Source: an uncultured Flavobacteriales bacterium (GTDB taxonomy: Bacteria > Bacteroidota > Bacteroidia > Flavobacteriales_G > Salibacteraceae). From it: a stretch of 64,000 nt of DNA. This document shows, piece after piece, positions 43,141 to 52,198 of the stretch. Each line of letters starts with the position of its first letter. Position 1 is the stretch's first letter. The stretch lies in the NCBI GenBank assembly GCA_905479105.1, contig CAJQLE010000005.1, positions 124,001 to 188,000 on the forward strand. Reading direction: 5' to 3'. The notes below the pieces were generated by a model. That model worked only from the letters and a program-made list of their open reading frames with translations, searched no databases and was not told the origin of the DNA. Made by a program: the position numbers and the translations under genes.

Positions 43141-45177
43141 ATGAAATTATCAGCCTTTCTTTTATCATTCATTATTTCATCGATCTGCATTGGTCAAAAT
43201 ACGCTAACACCAGAAAGTCTGTGGGAACTAAAGCGTATTTATGGTGAATCTATTTCTCCAGATGGAAAATCCGTTTTATACAGTGTTAAAGATTATCAAC
43301 TAGAAGAAGATAAAGGCACCGCTCATCTTTATATGATGGATTCAGATGGAAATAACGCGAAGCGAATTTCAGATGGCACATCAAGTATTTATGACGCACA
43401 CTGGAGACCAGATGGTCAAAAAATTGGATACCTAAGCGCGGAAAGCGGCATCATGCAATTGTGGGAAATGAACCCAAATGGAACTGAAGCCAAGCAAATA
43501 AGCTCCTTTAGCGCTGATATAGCCAATTGGCAATATTCACCAGACATGAAAAACATCAGCTACACAATGGATGTAAAAATTGAAGAATCTCTAGCTGACA
43601 AGTATCCGGATTTACCAAAAGCCACAGGTAGAGCATATGAAAACTTGATGTTTAGGCATTGGACGCAATGGCACGATTACAGCTATTCACATATTCTTTT
43701 GAGCGAGTATGTAAATGGTCTCGTTGCTCCTGACGCCAATGACATAATGCAAGGCGAACCTTACGACTCACCAATGAATCCATTCGGTGGATCGGAACAA
43801 ATCACCTGGAGTAAGGATGGGAAATCGATTTTTTATGTGTGTAAGAAGTTGGTAGGAACTGATTACGCTCAAAGCACCAATTCTGAAATCTATCAGTTTG
43901 ATCTAGCTACTCAAAAAACCACCAACCTCACAGCGGGTAACATGGGTTATGATAATGAGCCTGTTTTATCTCCTGACGGAAGTAAAATAGCTTGGATGAG
44001 CATGGCCCGCAATGGCTTTGAATCTGATAAAAACGATATAAGACTACTGGATCTTAAGACAGGAACTCAGACGAATATTACCAACGATATTGATCAAACA
44101 TTCGGCAGCATCGTATGGTCAGCTCAAGGAAATAAAATCTATGCGCTCAGTCCGGTGAATGCCACTTACCAAATATTTGAAATGGGCATTGATAAAAACA
44201 TGAAACGATCCTCATTCAGGGCAGTTACCAAAGGCGAGCATAATATCAATTCGATTCACTTAGCGGGAGATGCAATAATCGGGACAAAAAGCACAATTAG
44301 CAGTCCGAATGGACTTTATAGCTGGAATATCAAAACTGGAAAAGAGACAAAACTGAGCACTGCAAATAATGAGATGCTAGCTTCAACCAAAATGGGTAAG
44401 GTTGAAAATCGAATGATCAAAACTTCAGATGGAAAAGACATGCTCACGTGGGTAATATATCCACCAGATTTTGATCCAACCAAAAAGTATCCTGCTCTGC
44501 TCTATTGTCAAGGGGGTCCACAAAGTGCTGTAAGTCAATTCTTCAGCTTTCGATGGAACTTCCAATTAATGGCTGCCAATGGTTACATTGTTGTGGCACC
44601 AAACCGCAGAGGCTTGCCAAGTTTTGGTCAAAAATGGAATGACGATATTTCCAAAGATTGGGGCGGACAAGCGATTACTGATTACTTAAGTGCGATCGAT
44701 GAGGTAGCTAAAGAGCCTTTCGTGGACAATGATAAAATTGGAGCAGTAGGTGCAAGCTATGGAGGATACAGTGTATACTACTTGGCCGGTGTTCATGAAG
44801 GCCGGTTTAAAACCTTCATCAGTCACTGTGGATTATTCAATCTAGAAAGTTGGTATGCTAGTACCGAAGAACTTTTCTTCGCAAACTGGGACATCGGAGG
44901 TCCGTATTGGGAAAGCCCGATACCTGAAAGTTACAAGAACTTTAGTCCTCATAAAATGGTTGGGAATTGGGATACTCCGATCATGGTGATTCACAATGAG
45001 CTAGACTTCAGAGTGCCTTTAAATCAAGGATTAGAAGCCTTTACAGCAGCTCAAATACAAGGAATTCCGAGTAAATTACTTTACTACCCTGATGAAGGAC
45101 ATTGGGTACTTAAGCCACAAAATGGTGTTATGTGGCACCGTGAGTTCTATGGATGGTTAGACCAGTGGTTGAAATAG
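43141..45177 (+). CDS. Exported S9 family prolyl oligopeptidase / dipeptidyl peptidase
   Basis: 678 residues with a signal peptide (KLSAFLLSFIISSICIGQ). An eight-bladed propeller of WD40/PD40 repeats (ISPDGKSVLYSV, LSPDGSKIAWMS) precedes the peptidase domain. The triad is S539 in GASYGGYS, D622 in NELDFRVP and H654 in DEGHWV. It cleaves short peptides in the periplasm. A candidate promoter (TTG 43090-43092, TATACTTG 43115-43122) lies upstream. Confidence 0.92.
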   Translation: MKLSAFLLSFIISSICIGQNTLTPESLWELKRIYGESISPDGKSVLYSVKDYQLEEDKGTAHLYMMDSDGNNAKRISDGTSSIYDAHWRPDGQKIGYLSAESGIMQLWEMNPNGTEAKQISSFSADIANWQYSPDMKNISYTMDVKIEESLADKYPDLPKATGRAYENLMFRHWTQWHDYSYSHILLSEYVNGLVAPDANDIMQGEPYDSPMNPFGGSEQITWSKDGKSIFYVCKKLVGTDYAQSTNSEIYQFDLATQKTTNLTAGNMGYDNEPVLSPDGSKIAWMSMARNGFESDKNDIRLLDLKTGTQTNITNDIDQTFGSIVWSAQGNKIYALSPVNATYQIFEMGIDKNMKRSSFRAVTKGEHNINSIHLAGDAIIGTKSTISSPNGLYSWNIKTGKETKLSTANNEMLASTKMGKVENRMIKTSDGKDMLTWVIYPPDFDPTKKYPALLYCQGGPQSAVSQFFSFRWNFQLMAANGYIVVAPNRRGLPSFGQKWNDDISKDWGGQAITDYLSAIDEVAKEPFVDNDKIGAVGASYGGYSVYYLAGVHEGRFKTFISHCGLFNLESWYASTEELFFANWDIGGPYWESPIPESYKNFSPHKMVGNWDTPIMVIHNELDFRVPLNQGLEAFTAAQIQGIPSKLLYYPDEGHWVLKPQNGVMWHREFYGWLDQWLK

Positions 45178-45178
45178 G

Positions 45179-45730
45179 TTATTTTTCCTCAACTGGAATT
45201 ACAAAGCGAACGTCAGACCATTCACAAATGATCTGAATGCCTGTATTACTTTCTCCCAATCGAATGGTAAACTGTTCGATTGGTTGAGAAAGATGCTCAA
45301 CTGGAACAGTAAGATTAACTATGTCTTGAGAGTAATCGGGCTCAGAAAAACCCCATCTATCCCATGTTTTGTTCAGTGCAATATCGAACGAATCTTTTCC
45401 AGGAAAAGCGTGAATGCCATAATATCCAGCAGAAACAGTTGTTCCATTAATAATAATATCCTCACTAAAATTGGCAACAGTAGCTTCGTTTGCACCCAAT
45501 CGCCAATAGACCCCATAAGGCTGAAGCGCCCCTTCTTCTTGGGTGCCAAAGATTAACCTTTCTCTCGCTGATGGACGGCTATAATCAATGCTTACGGTCA
45601 ATCCATCATTTGTAGTAATACGCTGCTCTGCTGAAGGACTGAGTGTTCTATTACGATTGTTCAAATAAAACATACCAGCACCTAGAATCACGAAAATTAA
45701 GCTGATAGCAATGAGGATTTTCTTTTTCAT
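45179..45730 (-). CDS. DUF2911 domain protein, membrane-anchored
   Basis: 183 residues with one N-terminal hydrophobic segment (KKKILIAISLIFVILGAGMFYL) that looks like an anchor or uncleaved signal. DUF2911 features are VSIDYSRPSARERLIFG, VYWRLGANEATVANFSED and 'AGYYGIHAFPGKDSFDIALNKTWDRWGF'. Function unknown. The stop is one base from the convergent S9 gene end. Confidence 0.87.
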   Translation of the reverse strand: MKKKILIAISLIFVILGAGMFYLNNRNRTLSPSAEQRITTNDGLTVSIDYSRPSARERLIFGTQEEGALQPYGVYWRLGANEATVANFSEDIIINGTTVSAGYYGIHAFPGKDSFDIALNKTWDRWGFSEPDYSQDIVNLTVPVEHLSQPIEQFTIRLGESNTGIQIICEWSDVRFVIPVEEK

Positions 45731-45801
45731 AGTTCTTAAATCGTGGCTAAAATTGATTTATTCTTTGCTTTTGGTCTGTTCTAGTTCCGAAGGAAAGTAA
45801 G

Positions 45802-46704
45802 CTATGTCACTAGACTCAGAGAGTCTTTGTCGAGTTCAAAGACAATGGTCTCCTTTTCATAAAGAATATCTAAAAACTCCCCGTCCGTTTCAATTGGCAT
45901 TTGACCGCTCAACACGGTGATCTTTACCTTTTTGCTTTTGTAGTAGTTTACCTCGTGTCTATCAAGCTTATCCTTGCCGTTCAGTTTTGATCTAAATGAA
46001 ATCATTTGCCAAACTGACGCTCTAGAGATTACCGTGACACCAAAATCACCACCTGTTAGAGATGCTTGAGGAGCAAACCCCAATCCATTTCCCATAAAAT
46101 GACCTTTACCAATAACGGCAAGCATCATTTCACCTTCATAAACCTCATCATCCATCTCAATTTTCACAAAAGGCCTCTTATACCTCATGACCCAGGCCAA
46201 TGTATTGACCAAATAATTCAAGCTAGAGGGCAACGATCGCCTTAGAGTGGAAACGTCTTTACAAACCAATGCACCAATACCAGCAGTAGAACCATTCACA
46301 AATCTTCGCTCCTTGCCATTCCTATCAATGAAAGCACAGTCTATTGACATGTACTCTCCCGATATTATTTTCTCCAAGTAATATTTGAGATCATGAAAAC
46401 CTATTGTTCTGGCAAGATCATTCGCATTGCCACATGGGTAGTGAGCGAACAAGACTTTATTCTTAGTGTTTGCATTAAAGACACCATTAACCACTTCGTT
46501 GAGCGTTCCATCCCCACCGCAAGCCAATATAGCATCCACCTTGTGAGTGGCGGCTACGTATGCATAACGAAAAGAATCTCCAGCTGACTTTGTTACACGA
46601 ACATCAATACTGTGCTCGCTGTATTTACTAGCGAGAGTTGCTGCTGAAGCCTCAATTGAAGCAAGCCTGTCAGACAAGCCATTTATTACAATAAGGATAT
46701 TCAT
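45802..46704 (-). CDS. Diacylglycerol/sphingosine kinase-family lipid kinase
   Basis: 300 residues from ATG 46704 (MNILIVINGLSDRLASIEAS); an earlier in-frame start at 46755 would add an implausible hydrophobic leader and run across the inverted repeat at 46753-46774. The catalytic glycine-rich motif is GGDGTLNE (63-70), and the C-terminal YegS/LCB5-like beta-sandwich ends METDGEFLD-like (PIETDGEFLDIL). It phosphorylates a lipid hydroxyl, most often diacylglycerol or a sphingoid base; Bacteroidota make sphingolipids, so either is possible. Confidence 0.88.
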   Translation of the reverse strand: MNILIVINGLSDRLASIEASAATLASKYSEHSIDVRVTKSAGDSFRYAYVAATHKVDAILACGGDGTLNEVVNGVFNANTKNKVLFAHYPCGNANDLARTIGFHDLKYYLEKIISGEYMSIDCAFIDRNGKERRFVNGSTAGIGALVCKDVSTLRRSLPSSLNYLVNTLAWVMRYKRPFVKIEMDDEVYEGEMMLAVIGKGHFMGNGLGFAPQASLTGGDFGVTVISRASVWQMISFRSKLNGKDKLDRHEVNYYKSKKVKITVLSGQMPIETDGEFLDILYEKETIVFELDKDSLSLVT

Positions 46705-46752
46705 TAGGAGTGCCAAATGTATCTCAATTTGACCGAATAAGAAAAGATGAAA

Positions 46753-46774
46753 CAATACCTCATTATAGGTATTG
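46753..46774. promoter_or_regulatory. Perfect inverted repeat in the lipid kinase / cytochrome-FTR1 divergent region
   Basis: CAATACCT-CATTAT-AGGTATTG: two 8-bp arms with a 6-bp spacer, in the 138-base divergent promoter region. The size suits a dimeric repressor or activator site. No matching regulator gene is adjacent. Confidence 0.5.
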
Positions 46775-46806
46775 CATTGTGAACATTCGAATCGTTCTTT
46801 TGTCCT

Positions 46807-46826
46807 TATCTAAAATTAATCTAAAT
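46807..46826. promoter_or_regulatory. Tandem ATCTAAA repeats upstream of the cytochrome-FTR1 gene
   Basis: TATCTAAAATTAATCTAAAT contains ATCTAAA twice at an 11-base period. TAATCTAAAT (46817-46826) is identical to the right half of the DtxR-type palindrome region at 5648-5657. It ends 16 bases before ATG 46843. It could be a degenerate site for the same regulator. Confidence 0.4.
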
Positions 46827-46842
46827 AAGATCAAATCTTAAC

Positions 46843-48747
46843 ATGACTGGCAAGATAACGAAGACAATCACCACCTTTATTTTACTGTTTTTCATTGCTT
46901 TAAACTCATCATTTGCAATAAGCGATTCGGAATCTACAAAAGTTAGAATGCTGATTAACTTGATGGACTACATCGCCAAAGACTACAAGATGGCTGTGAG
47001 TAATGGCGCAATAGTAAATGAGTTTGAATATGGTGAGATGACTGAGTTCTCTGGTAATGCAAGCAAGTTTTACAAGGAATTGGTCTCGTCCAACACTATC
47101 AGAGAAGATTATGAAATTGTAAAGGAACTTGATAACCTCCAATCATTAATTCAGGATAAAGGAAACGTCACGGAGGTTAAGGTCAGTGCAGATCATGTGA
47201 AGCAAGCAATTATCAGTTTAGACCTGGTATCGCTTGTCCCTGGCTCATGGCCAAACTTTTCAAACGGAAAATCAATTTTCGAAGCAGAGTGTGCCTCATG
47301 CCATGGTCAAGCTGGAAATGGACAAGGATCTGCGGGGGTTGGTCTTTCCCCTTCTCCAACCAATTTCACTGATACTGATATCATGCAAGGTATTTCACCT
47401 TTGCAGGCGTTCAATACTATTACCCTTGGAATTGAAGGAACTTCCATGCGCGCTTTCACAGAACTGAGTAGCGAAGAGATTTGGGATTTATCCTTCTACA
47501 TCATGCAATTTCAGTTCGGAACTCAAAATGACCTCGCAGGAACTTCAAAGCATGAAATAGGATTAGAACAACTTGCCATCATGAGTAATGAAGAGCTCAT
47601 TGCTGAAAATCCAGCATTGGATATTCAAAAACTCCGCACTACCAACCCTAGCAAGAATGATGATCATATTGCAATTGCTAACGATCTACTCAAGGCTTCA
47701 GAAGAGGCGCTTCGAAAAGGTGAATTAGACAGGGCAACAACCTCTGCGTTGGCGGCATACTTAAAGGGTGTTGAGCCTATAGAGCCGCGCATCAAAGCTT
47801 CGGACAATAAGCTTTTTGAAGAACTAGAATCTGCGATGCTTGGCGTGAGAACATTGATAAAATCGAATCCCAATGAACAAGAGATAACCGATGGCTTTGC
47901 GAAAGCGTATACAGCCCTTGACGAAGCGGAGGTTTTACTTGGTGAGGCAGACAGAGGCATGCTAATGACCGCTGCACTAACTTTTTCAATCCTAATCAGA
48001 GAAGCACTTGAGGCGTTTTTTGTGATACTTGCTATTCTAAGTATCCTGCAATCGGTGAATGCAAAAACTGCGATTCGCTATGTGCATGGCGGATGGATCA
48101 CTGCTCTAATATTTGGTTTAATCGGCTGGTTCTTTGCAGGATATTTAATGAACTGGGATGCTCAAAGCAGAGAATTAATGGAAGGTGTGATTGCTCTATT
48201 TGCGGTCTCCGTTCTTTTGTATCTTGGATTTTGGATGCATGGTAAGTCAAACGCCATTAAGTGGAAGGCTTTTGTTGAAGATCGCGTAAAGGGATTACTT
48301 TCTAAAAACAACATGATTGGTCTGGCTTCTTTTTCATTCTTAGTGGTTTTCAGAGAAGCATTTGAATCGGTAATATTCGTCTCATCGCTCACGTTAGATG
48401 GCAATCCAGATAGCAACATTGGTGTATTGATCGGTGCAATAGTTTCAGCTGTTGTGTTATTCGGGTTTGCTTGGAGTATGCTGAAATGGTTTAAGAAAAT
48501 GCCAATCACCAAAGTATTCCTCTACTCAACTTATGTAGTGCTTGCATTGGCATTCATTCTGGCAGGTCAAGGAATTCATGCAATACAAGAAGGCGGTTAT
48601 TTAGACATCAGTTCTTTTCCTTTAAACATCAAGTGGACTCTGATCGGTCTTTACCCAACCTATGAGACCATTCTGACTCAATTGGTTGTTTTTGGTTTGA
48701 TTGTATTGCTCTGGAAAGTCAGTGCACGCAAGCTTGTGAAATCTTAA
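46843..48747 (+). CDS. Cytochrome c / FTR1 family iron permease fusion
   Basis: 634 residues: signal peptide 1-25, a helical region, a monohaem cytochrome c domain with C150-A-S-C153-H154 and probable axial M202, a helical linker, then an FTR1/EfeU permease domain of about seven helices (370-630). FTR1 iron motifs are REALE (386-390) and REAFE (504-508), variants of the canonical REGLE. The fusion suggests that Fe(II) is oxidised by electron transfer through the haem and Fe(III) is then imported across the inner membrane. A 163-residue membrane protein follows after 61 bases. Confidence 0.92.
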   Translation: MTGKITKTITTFILLFFIALNSSFAISDSESTKVRMLINLMDYIAKDYKMAVSNGAIVNEFEYGEMTEFSGNASKFYKELVSSNTIREDYEIVKELDNLQSLIQDKGNVTEVKVSADHVKQAIISLDLVSLVPGSWPNFSNGKSIFEAECASCHGQAGNGQGSAGVGLSPSPTNFTDTDIMQGISPLQAFNTITLGIEGTSMRAFTELSSEEIWDLSFYIMQFQFGTQNDLAGTSKHEIGLEQLAIMSNEELIAENPALDIQKLRTTNPSKNDDHIAIANDLLKASEEALRKGELDRATTSALAAYLKGVEPIEPRIKASDNKLFEELESAMLGVRTLIKSNPNEQEITDGFAKAYTALDEAEVLLGEADRGMLMTAALTFSILIREALEAFFVILAILSILQSVNAKTAIRYVHGGWITALIFGLIGWFFAGYLMNWDAQSRELMEGVIALFAVSVLLYLGFWMHGKSNAIKWKAFVEDRVKGLLSKNNMIGLASFSFLVVFREAFESVIFVSSLTLDGNPDSNIGVLIGAIVSAVVLFGFAWSMLKWFKKMPITKVFLYSTYVVLALAFILAGQGIHAIQEGGYLDISSFPLNIKWTLIGLYPTYETILTQLVVFGLIVLLWKVSARKLVKS

Positions 48748-48808
48748 AGTTAGCTTAAGGCGCAGGAATAACTCAAGAATAGTTCCACCTTAGCGGAAAC
48801 ATATAATC

Positions 48809-49300
48809 ATGGATGCCACACACGCACACTTACTCACCAATCATATTCCCATTTTAGGATCAATTTTTGGAGTTTTACTTTTGATCATTGGTATGGTCTT
48901 AAGGAATAAAACTGCTGAAATAATCGCCATTTCAACTATACTTCTTGCTTCAATCTTTACTATTCCCGTCTATCTCTCAGGCGAAGAAGCAGAAGACAAG
49001 GTTGAGAGTTTACAGGGAGTTTCTGAGCATGAATTAGAAGAACACGAAGAACATGCAGAGCTTTCACTTTGGCTGATGCTAGTCAGTGGTGGATTAGCGT
49101 TGATGACGTTGGCTTCTTATAAAATGGCACCAAAACTTACAAAAACTGCCCGCATTTCAACGTTAGTCGTTACTGGTGTCGCATTTTTAAGCTTGATTCC
49201 ACTTGCCGATCATGGGGGCAAAATCAGGCATTCTGAACTCAGAGATGGAGCAGCGGCTCCTCAAGAAGCAGTGCTGGAAGATGATGATGACAACGATTAA
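48809..49300 (+). CDS. Small membrane protein downstream of cytochrome-FTR1
   Basis: 163 residues with four hydrophobic helices (ILGSIFGVLLLIIGMVL, IIAISTILLASIFTIPVYL, LSLWLMLVSGGLALMTL, ISTLVVTGVAFLSLIPLA) and histidines at the ends: an N-terminal ATHAHLLTNHIP, a central EHELEEHEEHAE loop and a DHGGKIRHSE segment. The C-terminus is acidic (EDDDDND). The His/acid loops could bind metal or haem. Its place in one transcript with the iron permease makes an accessory role plausible. Family not certain (DUF2231-like pattern). Confidence 0.7.
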   Translation: MDATHAHLLTNHIPILGSIFGVLLLIIGMVLRNKTAEIIAISTILLASIFTIPVYLSGEEAEDKVESLQGVSEHELEEHEEHAELSLWLMLVSGGLALMTLASYKMAPKLTKTARISTLVVTGVAFLSLIPLADHGGKIRHSELRDGAAAPQEAVLEDDDDND

Positions 49301-49318
49301 AAACCGCGTGATCTAAAA

Positions 49319-49348
49319 CAAAAAAAGGGCGCCAATGGCGCCCTTTTT
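49319..49348. terminator. Bidirectional terminator between the FTR1 operon and clpB
   Basis: GGGCGCC (49327-49333), loop AAT, GGCGCCC (49337-49343), with an A-run before and T-run after. It serves both convergent units. Confidence 0.88.
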
Positions 49349-49362
49349 CATTCATACGATTC

Positions 49363-51987
49363 TTAGTCCTTTTGTACCTTTTCTGTTTCCTTAATGGGTT
49401 TTCTAAAGGCGTATTCACCATCAAAAATATCAAGTACAATATCCTGGCCACGTTTCACCTTTCCTGATAAAATTTGTTTACTCAATTCGTTCAACACATT
49501 TTTCTGAATCAATCGCTTTATAGGTCTCGCTCCAAATTGAGGATCAAATCCCTCGTTACTCAAATAATCAATCACTTCATCAGTAGCTGTCATATGAATG
49601 TCCTGTGCCTTAAGGTGCTCAAACAAGTGTCTGAGTTGAATTTTAACAATCGACTTCACATCACGCTTATTCAGAGGTTTGAAGACTATCGTCTCATCAA
49701 TCCTATTCAAAAACTCAGGCTTCAACGTTCTGCGGAGCATTTCCTTCATTTCCAATTCGGTTTTCGCAAGCACTGAATCGAGCATTTCATCGCTTACACC
49801 TTCAAAGTTTTGGGTGATGATATCAGATCCTAAATTCGAAGTCATGATAATAATGGTGTTCTTAAAGTTTGCTACTCGTCCCTTATTGTCGGTTAATCTT
49901 CCTTCATCCAAAACTTGCAAGAGAATATTAAACACATCAGGATGCGCTTTCTCAATTTCATCCAAAAGCACCACTGAATATGGTTTTCTTCTCACCGCTT
50001 CTGTCAACTGACCGCCTTCCTCATAACCCACATATCCTGGAGGTGCACCAACTAATCTACTGACAGCGTGCCGCTCTTGGTATTCACTCATATCGATGCG
50101 TGTTAGAGCATTTTCATTGTCGAACAAATATTCCGCTAAAGCCTTCGCAAGTTCAGTTTTACCAACTCCAGTGGTTCCCATGAAGATGAAAGACCCAATT
50201 GGGCGATTCATATCCTGCAACCCACTTCTGCTTCTACGAACCGCATCAGCTACAGCGGTTATGGCTTCCTCTTGACTCACTACACGCTTATGCAGCTCAT
50301 CTTCCAGATGAAGCAGCTTTTCAACATCACTTTGCAGCATCTTTTGAACCGGAATTCCAGTCCATTTGGCAACTACTTCAGCTATATCTTCTGCATCTAC
50401 TTCTTCTTTTATCATTCGTGAACCGCTTGTATCTAACTCGCTCCATTGCAATTCATAATCTTTAAGTTTCGCTTCGGTCTCAACTACCTTTCCATACCTG
50501 ATTTCTGCCACCTTACCCAGATCACCTTGGCGTTCAGCTTTGTCGGCTTCGAGCTTCAATTCTTCCAATCGTTTCTTTTCGTTTTGGATTCCTTCAACTA
50601 CTTCCTTCTCTCCCTCCCACTTGGCTTTCAGGCTATCACGCTTCTCTTGAAGATCAGCAATTTGTCGATTCAATGCCTCTAACTTCTTGGTATCATCTTC
50701 TCTTTTTATCGCTTCTCGTTCAATCTCGAGCTGACGCATTTTTCGTTGCACCTCATCCAATTCAACAGGCATGCTGTTGATCTGCAGTCTTAACTTAGAT
50801 GCGGCCTCATCAATCAAATCAATGGCTTTGTCTGGTAAGAATCGATCGGTTATGTATCGCTGACTCAATTGCACCGCACCGATGATCGCTTCATCTTTAA
50901 TACGAACTTTATGATGGGTTTCATAACGTTCTTTCAGTCCTCTTAAGATGCTAATTGCATCCTCTTCAGATGGCTCATCAACCAATACAGTCTGAAACCT
51001 ACGCTCCAATGCCTTGTCATTTTCAAAGTACTTCTGATACTCACTCAAGGTTGTAGCGCCTATTGCTCTCAAGTCACCTCTGGCTAAAGCTGGTTTCAGG
51101 ATATTCGCTGCATCCATCGCTCCATCACTTTTACCCGCTCCTACTAGCGTGTGAATCTCATCAATGAAGAGAACGATTTTCCCATCGCTTCCAGTGACTT
51201 CTTTCACAACTGATTTCAATCGCTCTTCAAATTCCCCTTTGTATTTGGCTCCTGCTATCAAAGCCCCCATGTCTAAACTGTACAGCTCCTTATCCTTTAA
51301 GTTTTCCGGAACATCACCATTCACAATTCGATGCGCCAAGCCTTCGGCTATAGCTGTTTTACCAACTCCGGGTTCTCCGATTAGAATGGGATTATTCTTT
51401 GTTCTTCTCGATAAAATTTGAAGCACCCTCCTTATTTCCTCATCACGTCCAATGACTGGATCAAGTTTGCCGTTCTTCGCTTGCTCATTGAGATGCACTG
51501 CATATTTATTCAGCGAATTGTAGTTGTCCTCAGCAGATTGAGAAGTAACTTTCTCACCCTTTCTGAGTTCCTCAATGGCCTTTTTTAAAGAAGACTGATC
51601 AACACCACTATCTTTCATTAATGTGCCTGCTTGATCTTTTATATCTAGCAAGGCCAATAAAATGTGTTCGATAGAAACGTACTCATCCCCAAACCCTTTG
51701 ATAAGGTCTTCTGCTTTTGCCAAAACTTGATTGGCCTTTGGACTAAGGTATTGACTTCCGCCATCAACCTTAGGCATCGACTCAATCATCTTATCTAAAG
51801 CAAGATTGAGCATTTGAACATTCGCTCCTACCTTTTTAAAAAGATAAGGAGAAACATTCTCATCAACCTCGAGCACCCCTTTCAAAATATGAGCTGGCTC
51901 GATGGACTGATGTCCGCTACTCGTGGCAAGTTGCTGCGCCTGTTGGACGGCTTCCTGCGCTTTGATTGTAAATTTATTAAAGTTCAT
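49363..51987 (-). CDS. clpB: ATP-dependent disaggregase ClpB
   Basis: 874 residues, the normal length. Double Clp-N repeat at 1-145, first AAA+ module with GEPGVGKTA and LFIDEIHTLVGAG, the long middle coiled coil (about 405-525, including ERQGDLGKVAEIRYGKV), second AAA+ module with GTTGVGKTELAKALAE and VVLLDEIEKAHPDVFN, and the C-terminal D2-small domain (GFDPQFGARPIKRLIQ). It works with DnaK to rescue aggregated proteins after heat stress. No CIRCE element is present; direct repeats of CAATTTGACG are upstream. Confidence 0.97.
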   Translation of the reverse strand: MNFNKFTIKAQEAVQQAQQLATSSGHQSIEPAHILKGVLEVDENVSPYLFKKVGANVQMLNLALDKMIESMPKVDGGSQYLSPKANQVLAKAEDLIKGFGDEYVSIEHILLALLDIKDQAGTLMKDSGVDQSSLKKAIEELRKGEKVTSQSAEDNYNSLNKYAVHLNEQAKNGKLDPVIGRDEEIRRVLQILSRRTKNNPILIGEPGVGKTAIAEGLAHRIVNGDVPENLKDKELYSLDMGALIAGAKYKGEFEERLKSVVKEVTGSDGKIVLFIDEIHTLVGAGKSDGAMDAANILKPALARGDLRAIGATTLSEYQKYFENDKALERRFQTVLVDEPSEEDAISILRGLKERYETHHKVRIKDEAIIGAVQLSQRYITDRFLPDKAIDLIDEAASKLRLQINSMPVELDEVQRKMRQLEIEREAIKREDDTKKLEALNRQIADLQEKRDSLKAKWEGEKEVVEGIQNEKKRLEELKLEADKAERQGDLGKVAEIRYGKVVETEAKLKDYELQWSELDTSGSRMIKEEVDAEDIAEVVAKWTGIPVQKMLQSDVEKLLHLEDELHKRVVSQEEAITAVADAVRRSRSGLQDMNRPIGSFIFMGTTGVGKTELAKALAEYLFDNENALTRIDMSEYQERHAVSRLVGAPPGYVGYEEGGQLTEAVRRKPYSVVLLDEIEKAHPDVFNILLQVLDEGRLTDNKGRVANFKNTIIIMTSNLGSDIITQNFEGVSDEMLDSVLAKTELEMKEMLRRTLKPEFLNRIDETIVFKPLNKRDVKSIVKIQLRHLFEHLKAQDIHMTATDEVIDYLSNEGFDPQFGARPIKRLIQKNVLNELSKQILSGKVKRGQDIVLDIFDGEYAFRKPIKETEKVQKD

Positions 51988-51998
51988 TTCCGTTGTTT

Positions 51999-52026
51999 TA
52001 AAGTTAAGTCAACCTTCGGCCTTCAA
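51999..52026 (-). promoter_or_regulatory. Candidate clpB promoter
   Basis: Minus strand TTG (52024-52026), 17-base spacer and TAACTTTA (51999-52006), one base off the TAnnTTTG consensus. It lies 12 bases before the ATG at 51987. Confidence 0.35.
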
Positions 52027-52119
52027 CTGCCCGTTCTATTGCTCAAGCAATTAAGAGTCGAACGCTGACAATCTCATAAAGCAAATCATATTCCAACGGA
52101 GCTAGAAGCTTGATTTCAA

Positions 52120-52162
52120 GTCAATTTGACGTACGAAAGCCGCTTGCACAGCCAATTTGACG
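52120..52162. repeat. Direct repeat CAATTTGACG upstream of clpB
   Basis: CAATTTGACG occurs at 52122-52131 and 52153-52162, a 31-base period (about three helical turns). The first copy is part of the perfect 11-bp palindrome GTCAATTTGAC (52120-52130). It is positioned about 100 bases upstream of the clpB promoter and could be a stress-regulator site; it also lies just beyond the stop of the TonB receptor gene. Confidence 0.4.
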
Positions 52163-52198
52163 GCAAATTTGAAATTCGACTGATGAATTGTTTGGTTT

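Noticed and set aside
51988-52198. CIRCE/HrcA operator before clpB
   Set aside because: No TTAGCACTC-N9-GAGTGCTAA pattern on either strand; only the CAATTTGACG repeats are present.
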